Below are positions 15,458-24,024 of a DNA stretch of 48,073 nucleotides, one piece after another; within the stretch, counting starts at the first letter, position 1, and every line of letters starts with the position of its first letter. Both the position numbers and the translations under genes were made by a program. A model generated the notes under the pieces. That model saw only the letters and a list, made by a program, of their open reading frames with translations, ran no database searches and was not told the origin of the DNA. The DNA is from Alphaproteobacteria bacterium (GTDB taxonomy: Bacteria > Pseudomonadota > Alphaproteobacteria > Rhizobiales > Rhizobiaceae), in assembly GCA_024280375.1 (NCBI GenBank), contig JAJRQF010000018.1:1-48073 (forward strand), in the 5' to 3' direction.

Positions 15458-16816
15458 ATGGCCAAAATTGTAACAATGTTGCGAGAATTATTCGCAAGCT
15501 TTAATCCTGAAACCCCGCGCGCAGCACTGCCGGAGCGGGTTCGAAAAACCATCGAACGCAGCGACGATATGAGCGAGGCGCTGGTCAAACTTATCCAGCT
15601 GATCATTTTCAGCATTTGGGGTGTGCTGTATTTTTCTTCCCCGAAACCTGATCCGGATACCGAATCCTGGGTGCCCATCATAGTCGCCATTTACCTGGTT
15701 ATCACCCTGATCGGGTTTATCTGGGCCTGTTCCCGGCGCATCCCGGCACCGATTGTTTATATCTCCATATTTATCGACACCGCACTGATGATATTTCTGA
15801 TCGGCAGCTTTCACATTCAATATGGACAAAGCGCGTCTTTTTCGCTCAAAGCTCCGGCAATGCTCAATCTCTTCGTCCTGATTGCGCTGCGAACTTTGCG
15901 CTTTCAGGCCCGGTTTGTTGTTGCCGCAGGCCTAATGGCCATTCTTGGCTGGCTGGCGCTGGTTGCCTATGTTGTAACTGTCGACCCGGATAACATGATG
16001 GTCACCCGTGATTATGTCACCTACCTGACCTCAAACTCGGTTTTGATCGGCGCTGAGATCGGTAAAGTAATAGCCATTCTAATGGTTACAATAATTTTGG
16101 CGATCGCTGTTCGCCGCGCCTATAATCTGCTGGTCATGTCTGTTCAGGAAGGTAGTGCGGCACGATCACTCGCCCGGTTTTTTGATGATTCCGTTGCCTC
16201 AACAATCCGCGATGCAGACGGTGAAATTGCCGTTGGCGATGGTGTAAGAAGACATGCGGCAATTCTCAATGTGGATATTCGTGGTTTCAGCCGAATGGCG
16301 GCACAAATGCAGCCGGCGGAAGCCGTGCAATTATTATCCAAATATCAGGCCCATATCGTGCCCATTATCCACAAAAACGGTGGCACCGTTGACAAATTTA
16401 TGGGCGATGGAATTCTTGCCTCATTCGGCGCAGTCAGTGAAAGCCAAAGTTGTTGCGCTGATGCGCTGGCAACAATTGACGAAATCATCTCCTCACTCCA
16501 CCAGCCCGGCGATATAATGTCGCCATTAAAGCCCCGGCAAATCAACGCCGCCGTGGCATCCGGCCCGGTTATATTCGGGGCGGTGGGTGAAAAAGAACAT
16601 CTGGAATATACGGTGATCGGCGCGGCGGTAAACCTTTCCGCCAAACTTGAAAAACACAATAAAGAACTTGGCACATTGGCTTTAACGACAATTGATACCT
16701 ATAATGCCGCAAAAAAACAGGGCTACAAGAGCCCAAATAAGGTTGAGTTCAAGTCGAGCGCTGTAAAGGATGTGGAAGGGTTGAGCGAGTTGGTTATACT
16801 AAAGCCTGTCTCCTAA
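15458..16816 (+). CDS. Membrane-bound class III nucleotidyl cyclase
   Basis: The 452-residue protein has about six transmembrane helices (roughly residues 40-220) and a C-terminal class III cyclase domain. Metal-binding Asp residues are D273 (LNVDIRGF) and D317 (FMGDG). K313 occupies the purine-specifying Lys position. The other base-contacting position is Ala389 (VIGAAVN) where Asp is normal in adenylate cyclases, N392 is kept and the transition-state Arg is replaced by K396, so activity or product may be unusual. The last residues KPVS and the TAA stop are encoded by the first unit of a tandem palindromic repeat, which suggests the 3' end was remodelled. It lies 196 bases after the MBL gene. 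Confidence 0.85.
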   Translation: MAKIVTMLRELFASFNPETPRAALPERVRKTIERSDDMSEALVKLIQLIIFSIWGVLYFSSPKPDPDTESWVPIIVAIYLVITLIGFIWACSRRIPAPIVYISIFIDTALMIFLIGSFHIQYGQSASFSLKAPAMLNLFVLIALRTLRFQARFVVAAGLMAILGWLALVAYVVTVDPDNMMVTRDYVTYLTSNSVLIGAEIGKVIAILMVTIILAIAVRRAYNLLVMSVQEGSAARSLARFFDDSVASTIRDADGEIAVGDGVRRHAAILNVDIRGFSRMAAQMQPAEAVQLLSKYQAHIVPIIHKNGGTVDKFMGDGILASFGAVSESQSCCADALATIDEIISSLHQPGDIMSPLKPRQINAAVASGPVIFGAVGEKEHLEYTVIGAAVNLSAKLEKHNKELGTLALTTIDTYNAAKKQGYKSPNKVEFKSSAVKDVEGLSELVILKPVS

Positions 16817-16963
16817 AAGTGGGCACCAGTTTTAGGAACAAAGACATGCGGCAAAAAAAGCCTGTCTCCTAAAAGTGGGCACCGGTTTTAGGAACAAAGA
16901 CATGCGGCAATAAAAAGCCTGTCTCCTAAAAGTGGGCACCGGTTTTAGGAATAAAGACATGCG
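16802..16963. repeat. Three tandem copies of a 56-57 bp palindromic intergenic repeat
   Basis: Units begin at 16802, 16858 and 16915 and are nearly identical. Each contains CCTAAAAGTGGGCACCGG followed by TTTTAGG, a hairpin with a 7 bp CCTAAAA/TTTTAGG outer stem, then AACAAAGACATGCG. Similar AAAGTGG-ACCGGTTTT palindromes are widespread in Hyphomicrobiales genomes. The first unit provides the stop codon of the upstream cyclase. The remaining bases to 17043 contain nothing else that I can identify apart from the presumed leader of the next gene. Confidence 0.9.
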
Positions 16964-17043
16964 AAAACAGATAGATAAAGCATATTGAGTAAATACCAAT
17001 GAACGCGATATACTTTAGGGTCTGAGACTTATAAAGCAAATGA

Positions 17044-18753
17044 ATGACAAAACCCGTAAAATCCAAATTCCAAATCGCTAGCCCCATTTCCAAAGGGCGC
17101 CTGCGCATGGCATCCGGGCTTATCCTGTTTGTCTATGTACTTACCCATTTTTTAAACCATGCATTGGGCCTTTATTCACTTCCGCTAATGGAAGCTGGTG
17201 GGGCCTATTTCAAAACATTCTGGCGGTTTCCCCCGGTCTCCATTGTTCTCTACGGCGCGCTGGTTGCCCATGTATTTTTAACCCTTGGTCATTTCTACAA
17301 AAGACAAACCCTTTCCATGTCCATGCGGGAATGGCTGCAGCTTTGCCTGGGCATACTAATTCCGCTATTTATGGCCCTGCATTTATTTGCCACTAGATTT
17401 GCCAATGAAATCTATGCCCTAAATGATTCCTATACCTATGTGGTACTGGCAACATTTATACAGGGACCTACCAGTGGTATTTTAAATGTTGTTGGATTAC
17501 TGATCGTATGGGTCCACGGCTGTATCGGACTTTATGCCTGGCTAAAGCTGAAACCATGGTTCAGCGGGTATCTGCCTTCTATTGCACTCATACTAGCAGC
17601 CCTGGTTCCAGTGCTGGCGATTAACGGATTTGTTGCCGCTGGTCGCGAGATAGAATGGCTTGCAGAAGATCCTGATTGGATGACTGAGTACTATAAAAAT
17701 CTCAATATCACCGATAAGAATCTGGGGAATATTATAACTGAAACGGCCCTGATATTCCGCTATGCATTTGTCGGCCTTCTCATCGCTATTGTCGGTTCGC
17801 GTTTGGTTCGGCAAATCAGCAGCCGTAAGGATACGCAAGTTATAATAAACTATCTTGATGGTCCAAAAGTCACCCATCCGGTTGGCTCCAGCCTTTTAGA
17901 AATCAGCCGAATCCATAATATCCCCCATGCAAGTGTTTGCGGCGGACGTGGGCGATGCTCAACCTGCCGGGTGCGTATTCTATCAAGCGATCAGGCGCTA
18001 TCCCCACCAGATAGCGAGGAGCAGGCCGTGCTGGACCGGGTTCGCGCACCAAAGGATGTGCGCCTGGCCTGCCAGCTTATACCGACAGGAAAAATCAAGG
18101 TCATCAGGCTGTTGCCGGCTGAAGCCACAATGACGACCCTTGGAGAATATTCCAATCAGGCATCTGGTGTAGAACAGGTTGTCACCGTTTTGTTTGCTGA
18201 TATTAGGGGCTTTACCCAAACATCGGAGGCCAAATTGCCTTTTGATGTTGTCTATCTCGTAAACCAGTTTTCCATAGCAATGGGAGATGCAATTGAAGCA
18301 TCCGGCGGAAAAGTTGACAAATTTTTAGGCGACGGATTAATGGCACTGTTCGGCATAGATTCTACCCCGCAAGAAGGCTGTCTGGCCGCGCTGAAAGCCG
18401 CCAAGCAAATGCGACTGGCGTTAAACGAATTAAACGCCAAACTTGCCGATGATCTTGATGAACCGTTGCGTATCGGTATCGGCATTCATGCGGGGCCGGT
18501 TGTATTGGGCGAAATGGGCTATGGCGCCTCGCGCGGCCTTACCGCCATTGGTGATACGGTCAATACTGCGAGCCGATTAGAAGCCTCAACCAAAGAACTT
18601 GGGGTATCAGTTTGCATATCTGAAAATGTTGCAAATCTTGCCGGATATGAATTTGGCAAAAACACAGTTCAACAGCTCGCCCTGCGCGGTAAAAAACTCA
18701 AACTGCCAATCCACGCGCTTAAAATATCCGATTTAGATGCCATCCCCGATTAA
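17044..18753 (+). CDS. Adenylate cyclase fused to cytochrome-like membrane domain and [2Fe-2S] ferredoxin
   Basis: This 569-residue protein has three parts. Residues 20-265 form a six-helix membrane domain with His residues in several helices (THFLNHALG, VAHVFLTLGH, MALHLF, VWVHG), resembling succinate dehydrogenase-type cytochrome b anchors. Residues 275-355 are a plant-type ferredoxin with C299-x5-C305-x2-C308-x34-C343. Residues 375-569 are a class III cyclase with all key residues: D386, K426, D430, D504, N507 and R511, the adenylate cyclase set. I infer that quinone or haem redox state is passed to the iron-sulfur cluster and gates cAMP synthesis. It follows the first cyclase across the tandem repeats. 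Confidence 0.9.
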   Translation: MTKPVKSKFQIASPISKGRLRMASGLILFVYVLTHFLNHALGLYSLPLMEAGGAYFKTFWRFPPVSIVLYGALVAHVFLTLGHFYKRQTLSMSMREWLQLCLGILIPLFMALHLFATRFANEIYALNDSYTYVVLATFIQGPTSGILNVVGLLIVWVHGCIGLYAWLKLKPWFSGYLPSIALILAALVPVLAINGFVAAGREIEWLAEDPDWMTEYYKNLNITDKNLGNIITETALIFRYAFVGLLIAIVGSRLVRQISSRKDTQVIINYLDGPKVTHPVGSSLLEISRIHNIPHASVCGGRGRCSTCRVRILSSDQALSPPDSEEQAVLDRVRAPKDVRLACQLIPTGKIKVIRLLPAEATMTTLGEYSNQASGVEQVVTVLFADIRGFTQTSEAKLPFDVVYLVNQFSIAMGDAIEASGGKVDKFLGDGLMALFGIDSTPQEGCLAALKAAKQMRLALNELNAKLADDLDEPLRIGIGIHAGPVVLGEMGYGASRGLTAIGDTVNTASRLEASTKELGVSVCISENVANLAGYEFGKNTVQQLALRGKKLKLPIHALKISDLDAIPD

Positions 18754-18876
18754 GCTGAATTTCGGGTACTGACAAACCCGTTGCAAGACTGTAATCTTGG
18801 GCGAGAAATACAGCTCACAAGCCGCGCTTTATTACCAGATTTCGCTAACCCCGGGTTCTTCATGTCGACCACAGCC

Positions 18877-20742
18877 ATGTCCATAAAACGACTGAGTGAA
18901 ATTGTCATCAATCAGATCGCCGCCGGTGAGGTCATCGAGCGACCGGCAAGTGTAATCAAAGAACTGGTTGAAAATGCTATTGATTCCGGCGCAGACCGCA
19001 TAGAAATTGCCACCGTCTCCGGCGGCAAATCGCTCATTCGCGTCACCGATAATGGGCGCGGTATGGGGGCGGAAGATTTAGCCCTTGCGGTCGAGCGCCA
19101 CTGCACCTCTAAACTTGGCGATGATCTGTTTGATATTCGTGCGCTTGGTTTTCGCGGCGAGGCACTGCCCTCAATTGGTGCCGTATCCCGCATGACCATC
19201 AAATCACGGCCCCTGGCTCAAGCTGATGAACAAGCGACCGGTTGGCAAATATCGGTCGAAGGTGGCAAGGTCTCAAAGGTTAAACCGGCCGCCCTTTCCA
19301 AGGGAACCATTGTCGAAGTTGCGGATCTGTTTTTTGCCACCCCCGCACGGTTGAAATTTCTAAAAACCGACCGGGCCGAAAGCAATGCGATCAGCGAGAT
19401 TGTCAAACGCATCGTTGTCGCATTCCCTCAAATTCGCTTCACCCTTTCCGGGCCAGACCGTACTACGCTGGAATTTCCAGCAACAACTGGCGAAGATGCA
19501 GCGCTCAAACGTATCGCTCAGGTGCTGGGTCAGGCTTTTTTCGACAATGCGCTTCCCATTGATGCGACCCGCGAAAATGTGCGATTGAGCGGGTTTATCG
19601 GCCTGCCAACCTTCAACCGGGGCAATGCCCAGCATCAATTTGTCTTCGTCAATGGAAGGCCGGTGCGCGACAAGGCGCTTTGGGGCGCAATCCGCGCGGC
19701 CTATATGGACTTTCTGGCCCGCAACCGGCACCCGGTTCTGGCGCTGTTTCTGGAAATCGACCCGCATTATGTCGATGTCAATGTACACCCGGCCAAGGCA
19801 GATGTGCGTTTCCGCGATCCTGGTCTGGTGCGTGGGCTGATTGTCGGCGCCCTGAAGGAGGCGATTACCAATAGCGGCCATCGCGCTTCCACCCATAATG
19901 CAACCGATATGATGGGCGCATTCAGCAAACCGGAATATGCAAACCCAAGCGAAAATCAGGCCCATTATCAACCATCTTACCCACAATCCGCCCCCTATCA
20001 GGGTTCGGGAAATGCCGATTATAATTGGCAAACATCACCCAATCATCCAGGCATTGCCAATGGTGGATTTGGCGAGCAGGCTCAACCTGATATTGCCGAT
20101 ATGCCGGTTCAATCCACCGACCTTCGGACAAATTTTCAAAATCACACAAGTGAAAATGAAGCCCTGCCGCTTGGCAGCCCGCGAGCGCAGCTGCACAAAA
20201 ATTATATCGTTTCCCAAACCAAAGATGGTCTGGTGATCGTCGATCAACATGCCGCCCATGAACGGCTGGTTTATGAGGCCTTAAAACAGGCACTTTCATC
20301 GAAAGCTATTCCCAGCCAGATGTTATTGATCCCGGAGATTGTCGATATGCCCGACGAAGACATTGACCGGTTAATGGCCTATGCGAGTTCATTTGATCAA
20401 TTAGGCTTGAAACTGGAGCGGTTTGGCCCGGGCGCTATTGCCATTCGCGAAACCCCTTCCATGTTGGGCGAAATCAATGCGGCCGATCTTGTGCGCAATC
20501 TGGTTGATGATATAGCCGAATGGGGCACAGCCGACACCTTAAAAGATCGGCTGGATTATGTGGCGGCAACCATGGCCTGCCACGGCTCGGTTCGTTCAGG
20601 CCGAATTTTACGGGCCGAGGAAATGGATGCGCTATTACGTCAGATGGAAGCCACCCCAAATTCGGGCCAATGTAACCATGGTCGACCGACCTATGTGGAA
20701 TTAAAACTAAAAGACATTGAACGCCTGTTAGGGCGGCGGTAG
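18877..20742 (+). CDS. mutL: DNA mismatch repair protein MutL
   Basis: The 621-residue protein has the GHKL ATPase domain ([26 protein letters not shown], the GFRGEAL lid and VDVNVHPAK) and, after a Gln/Asn/Pro-rich linker (about 350-430), the C-terminal dimerisation domain. That domain carries the nicking-endonuclease motif [12 protein letters not shown] plus ACHGSVRSG and GQCNHGRPT, so this is an endonuclease-type MutL rather than the E. coli MutH-dependent type. ATG 18862 (five extra residues) is an alternative start; homologs begin close to MSIKRLSE. The stop TAG coincides with the left edge of a MITE-like element, yet the protein ends naturally in ERLLGRR. Confidence 0.95.
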   Translation: MSIKRLSEIVINQIAAGEVIERPASVIKELVENAIDSGADRIEIATVSGGKSLIRVTDNGRGMGAEDLALAVERHCTSKLGDDLFDIRALGFRGEALPSIGAVSRMTIKSRPLAQADEQATGWQISVEGGKVSKVKPAALSKGTIVEVADLFFATPARLKFLKTDRAESNAISEIVKRIVVAFPQIRFTLSGPDRTTLEFPATTGEDAALKRIAQVLGQAFFDNALPIDATRENVRLSGFIGLPTFNRGNAQHQFVFVNGRPVRDKALWGAIRAAYMDFLARNRHPVLALFLEIDPHYVDVNVHPAKADVRFRDPGLVRGLIVGALKEAITNSGHRASTHNATDMMGAFSKPEYANPSENQAHYQPSYPQSAPYQGSGNADYNWQTSPNHPGIANGGFGEQAQPDIADMPVQSTDLRTNFQNHTSENEALPLGSPRAQLHKNYIVSQTKDGLVIVDQHAAHERLVYEALKQALSSKAIPSQMLLIPEIVDMPDEDIDRLMAYASSFDQLGLKLERFGPGAIAIRETPSMLGEINAADLVRNLVDDIAEWGTADTLKDRLDYVAATMACHGSVRSGRILRAEEMDALLRQMEATPNSGQCNHGRPTYVELKLKDIERLLGRR

Positions 20743-20991
20743 AGTCTTTCATGTTTACATGAAACCACTCAGGCTGCGATTGAAGCCCGACTTGCAAATT
20801 GACAAGGTCAATTTGAGGGCGTAACCGGCACGGTGCGAATGCACCGCTCCTGCGAAGGCTGGTGCTGCTCAAGTTGCACGTTGACCCCGGACTTGATCCG
20901 AGGGAAGCGCAAAACTTGAGCCGTTATAAAAGCCTCGAGCAGCCGTGAGCGAATACAATTTTGAGCGATTCAATCAAACAATGAAGCGCTC
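20742..20991. repeat. MITE-like element, copy A (250 bp)
   Basis: The element runs GAGTCTTTCATG to GAAGCGCTC and is flanked by TA at 20740-20741 and 20992-20993. Both ends are hairpins. Internal hairpins include AAATTGAC-AAG-GTCAATTT (20796-20814), GGTGC-GAAT-GCACC (20832-20845), and a nested stem with outer arms GCTCAAGTT/AACTTGAGC (20867-20921) around CCCCGGA/TCCGAGG. The GCCGTGAGCG motif precedes the right end. The left TA plus the first G is the mutL stop codon. No ORF lies inside, so it would need a transposase in trans; the TA flanks suggest an IS630/Tc1-type enzyme. Confidence 0.8.
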
Positions 20992-21016
20992 TAAAATCTT
21001 TATAAGGAGTTGAACT

Positions 21017-21232
21017 ATGCTGAACAGATTTAATGCGGAAAATGATGGCGAAGCAAAAATCCGCTATCTGGACGCTGATTTTCAGGTTATGGAGCCGGGC
21101 GCCTATGTTATTTGCGCAGTCAGTGGTGAAAAAATTCCGCTGGATGAACTGAAGTATTGGAGCGTTGCCCGTCAGGAGCCTTATGTGGATGGGGAATGTT
21201 CGTTAAAGCGCCATTTGGAAAGCGGCGGTTAA
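21017..21232 (+). CDS. DUF2093 domain protein
   Basis: The 71-residue protein matches the small, uncharacterised DUF2093 family found almost only in alphaproteobacteria. The core is GEAKIRYLDADFQVMEPGAYVICAV followed by SGEKIPLDELKYWSV and RQEPYVDGE. AAGGAG lies eight bases upstream of the ATG. In several Hyphomicrobiales, as I recall, it lies between lpxK and mutL; here mutL is next to it, but lpxK is 5 kb away behind a TRAP/kinase block. Its 3' end overlaps the convergent sugar kinase by four bases. Function is unknown. Confidence 0.88.
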   Translation: MLNRFNAENDGEAKIRYLDADFQVMEPGAYVICAVSGEKIPLDELKYWSVARQEPYVDGECSLKRHLESGG

Positions 21233-22140
21233 TTCAAACTTACCAATGCGCCTCGTTGGCCTATAACTTTGGCGGAAAGCTTCGCACCAGCCTCAATTGC
21301 CAATTCAAGATTACTGGTTTTTATAAATTCTGATAAAAACCCCGCATTAAATGCGTCCCCTGCAGCCGTTGTATCCACCGGGCTTTGAATTTTTTCAGGT
21401 GTGAAATCAAACTTTGGCTGCGATGAACCCCCGGCAATAATTTTATTTGCACCATTCTTAACCACAACAAGTTCCGCACCATAGGCCAAATAGCGCGCAA
21501 GCGTTTCATTCGGGCTTTCATCGCCAAAATAGCGTGCTTCATCATCATAGGATGGCAGCACAATATCGGCGCATTCGGCAAAGCGGGTAACTTCTTCGCA
21601 CATGATCTGATTGCTCCGCCAAAGTGCTGGGCGCAAATTAGGGTCGAAAACAATTTTGCTGCCGTTACTACGCGCCATAGTTAAAGCCTCATAGAGCTTT
21701 TGACGATCATCCATTGCAAGAATTGCAATTGTGATACCTGAAAATAATATCAGCCCGACACCTTCCATCGCCGCATTCAGATGATCAATATTTGCGGCCA
21801 GTTTTCGGGCAGCCGAGTTTTCCCGCCAATAGGAAAAACTGCGCTCGCCTTTATGCGTATGGATCATGTACAGGCCGACATTCAACCCTTCAATGCGCGA
21901 AATCCTGTCGGTATGAATGCCCGCATCATCTATAAAGGCGATCATCTCATTGGATAATTCATCATCGCCAACCGCACTTAGATAGGAGATATCAAACCAA
22001 GTTGGCAGCAATTGCCGCATATACCAAATGGTGTTGAAACTATCGCCAGCAAAGCCAAGATCGAGTTTGCCCCTCCCGTCAGGTGATAATTCCACCATAC
22101 ATTCACCAATGGAGAGCAGGCTCTTATCAATGATATTCAT
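21229..22140 (-). CDS. kdgK: PfkB-family sugar kinase, probably 2-dehydro-3-deoxygluconokinase
   Basis: The 303-residue ribokinase-fold enzyme has the N-terminal GECMVELSP and GFAGDSFNTIWYMRQLLP segments typical of KdgK and the PfkB signature with catalytic Asp, SPVDTTAAGDAFNAGF. FDPNLRPALW is also characteristic. KdgK phosphorylates 2-keto-3-deoxygluconate to KDPG for Entner-Doudoroff cleavage, in degradation of uronates and other sugar acids. It is the third gene of a leftward unit with a TAXI-type TRAP importer, starting 16 bases after the permease stop, so the imported compound may be a sugar acid or precursor. Specificity within PfkB enzymes is hard to fix by eye. Confidence 0.83.
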   Translation of the reverse strand: MNIIDKSLLSIGECMVELSPDGRGKLDLGFAGDSFNTIWYMRQLLPTWFDISYLSAVGDDELSNEMIAFIDDAGIHTDRISRIEGLNVGLYMIHTHKGERSFSYWRENSAARKLAANIDHLNAAMEGVGLILFSGITIAILAMDDRQKLYEALTMARSNGSKIVFDPNLRPALWRSNQIMCEEVTRFAECADIVLPSYDDEARYFGDESPNETLARYLAYGAELVVVKNGANKIIAGGSSQPKFDFTPEKIQSPVDTTAAGDAFNAGFLSEFIKTSNLELAIEAGAKLSAKVIGQRGALVSLN

Positions 22141-22156
22141 ATTTTCAAAGCCCCCA

Positions 22157-23929
22157 TTATAGTGGAAACAATAAAACCAAAAGCCCTCCGGCGATCAAGC
22201 CGAAACGCGTTAAAGCTCGATAAGGCGCAATAACGCCAAAGGAAACCAATGTCAGGCCAATGCCGGTTTTAAGCGCCGCAAATAGTGCCAACAATGGGTG
22301 TGTTGTGAGCTCGATAATATGCGGATTGGCGATCATGCCCAGCGGAATGAGATATAGCCCCAACCCAAGGGCCATGGCACTACCGGCAACTTTGAGCCAG
22401 TTTTCCTCTACCATACCGGCGGCAATAAATACCGCCCCGCAAACCGGCGGTGTAATGGTGCTTAAAAGCGCAAACCAGAACACAAACAAATGCGCCTGCA
22501 AGGGTTGAAGCCCAAGCTCGATCAATGCCGGGCCAGCCACCGATACGCAAATGACATAGGCCGCCGTTGTTGGAACCTCCATGCCCAAAATCAGGCAGGC
22601 AAGTGCTGTCAGTAACAAGGCTGGCCACAACATACCGCCAGAGCCAGATAGAATGAGCGATGTAATTTTGATCCCCAATCCGGTAATGCCCAACACGCCG
22701 ATGATGATTGAGGCACACAAAATAATTGATGCAATCATCGAAACCTGCTTGCCCGCATTTATGCAGACCTGCTCAAGCCGATGAATAATTTGCGGGCCGT
22801 CAATCGTCAATTTCGCATTAAACATGAGAAGCAAAGCGCCAACAATGATCGCCATACAGGCGGCATATTGCGGGGTGAATTGCCCAACAAACATACCCCA
22901 GATCAGCACCGAAAACGGCACCAGAAAAAAGCCGGATGTGACCAGAACTTCTTTCATACCAGGCTGATCTTCCGCAGCAATACCGCGAAGGTCATAGCGC
23001 AAACTAAAGGCATTGATGCCAACCCATACGGCTGTAAAAAACAGGATTGCTGGTAAAAGAGCCGCCGCCATAATGCCCGTATAGGGGACGCCCGTTAGTT
23101 CCACCATGACAAAGGCACCCGCACCCATTAAGGGCGGCATGATCTGCCCGCCGGATGAGGCAACCGCTTCCACCGCACCGGCAAGCGAGCGGGGGTAGCC
23201 AAGTTTTACCATGGCCGGCAGGGTAATCGCGCCGGTGGATGCCACATTGGCCGAGGCTGAGCCGGAAATCGAGCCAAAAAGCGCCGAAGAAATTACCGAG
23301 ACTTTTGCAGCCCCTCCTTTTAGGCGACCGGCGGCAGCAGCGGCCACATTCATAAAGCCCTCGCCAGCCTCGCCCGCGTTTAACACCGCGCCAAAGATTA
23401 CAAATATTGCAACGATGCTCACCGATACACCGGTCAGCTTGCCCCATATACCGCCCTCGGCAATGGTTAAGGTGCCCAAAAAGCTCTGCAATGGCGTTCC
23501 CGGATGGCCAAATTCACCCGGGATATATTGCCCATATAACCCATAGGCCAGCGCCAAAAGCGCGACCAGCGGCAGCGGCCAGCCAATAGAACGACGGGCC
23601 ATTTCCAACACAATAAGCAATAGCGTAACCGCAATGAATATCTGAAAATCATTGGCGATATAGCCATATTGATCAGACAGGGCCGATTGATTATAGGCGA
23701 TCCAAAGACAGGCAAATATACCAATTGCCGCCAGAACCATACCGCTTGATTTTTCAAATTTGGTTTTGGAAATGAATATCATCGTCCAGGGCAGGGCAAG
23801 TGCCATGTGCAGGGGACGACTTACAAGGTTGGGAACCAGCCCGGAAAAAATCAGCCATAAATGAAAGAAGATTGTCAGGCCGCCAAGCCCGATCCAGATC
23901 ATCCGTGATATTTGCGACTGGTTGGTCAT
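22157..23929 (-). CDS. TRAP transporter fused permease (TAXI type, DctQM fusion)
   Basis: This 590-residue protein fuses the four-helix small subunit and the twelve-helix DctM-type large subunit, the form that accompanies TAXI solute receptors. DctM motifs include GSISGSASANVASTGAITLPAM, SSGGQIMPPLMGAGAFVMVE, and GMEVPTTAAYVICVSVAGPAL followed by STITPPVCGAVFIAAGM. It would import an organic anion with Na+ or H+ gradients using the receptor encoded upstream. A stem-loop at 23980-23999 between receptor and permease could lower permease expression. The sugar kinase follows 16 bases downstream. Confidence 0.92.
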   Translation of the reverse strand: MTNQSQISRMIWIGLGGLTIFFHLWLIFSGLVPNLVSRPLHMALALPWTMIFISKTKFEKSSGMVLAAIGIFACLWIAYNQSALSDQYGYIANDFQIFIAVTLLLIVLEMARRSIGWPLPLVALLALAYGLYGQYIPGEFGHPGTPLQSFLGTLTIAEGGIWGKLTGVSVSIVAIFVIFGAVLNAGEAGEGFMNVAAAAAGRLKGGAAKVSVISSALFGSISGSASANVASTGAITLPAMVKLGYPRSLAGAVEAVASSGGQIMPPLMGAGAFVMVELTGVPYTGIMAAALLPAILFFTAVWVGINAFSLRYDLRGIAAEDQPGMKEVLVTSGFFLVPFSVLIWGMFVGQFTPQYAACMAIIVGALLLMFNAKLTIDGPQIIHRLEQVCINAGKQVSMIASIILCASIIIGVLGITGLGIKITSLILSGSGGMLWPALLLTALACLILGMEVPTTAAYVICVSVAGPALIELGLQPLQAHLFVFWFALLSTITPPVCGAVFIAAGMVEENWLKVAGSAMALGLGLYLIPLGMIANPHIIELTTHPLLALFAALKTGIGLTLVSFGVIAPYRALTRFGLIAGGLLVLLFPL

Positions 23930-23966
23930 TTACCGCATCCAAATTCTACCGGGTAGGAACCTGCAC

Positions 23967-23999
23967 TAAAAATACAAAAGCCCGGAAACAATGCCGGGC
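23967..23999 (-). terminator. Stem-loop attenuator between TAXI receptor and permease genes
   Basis: On the minus strand GCCCGG-CATTGTTT-CCGGGC is followed by TTTTGTATTTTT. It lies in the 95-base gap after the receptor gene. Partial termination here would give more receptor than permease message, a common pattern for binding-protein transporters. Confidence 0.7.
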
Positions 24000-24024
24000 C
24001 TTTGAAGATTTGACAAAATGAAAA

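Noticed and set aside
16802-16963. CRISPR-like array
   Set aside because: The three units are contiguous 56-57 bp repeats with no unique spacers, each unit is an internal hairpin, and no cas gene is present.
17044-18753. Frameshift fusion of separate ferredoxin and cyclase genes
   Set aside because: The reading frame is continuous, the linkers are normal, and membrane-ferredoxin-cyclase fusions are known among class III cyclases.
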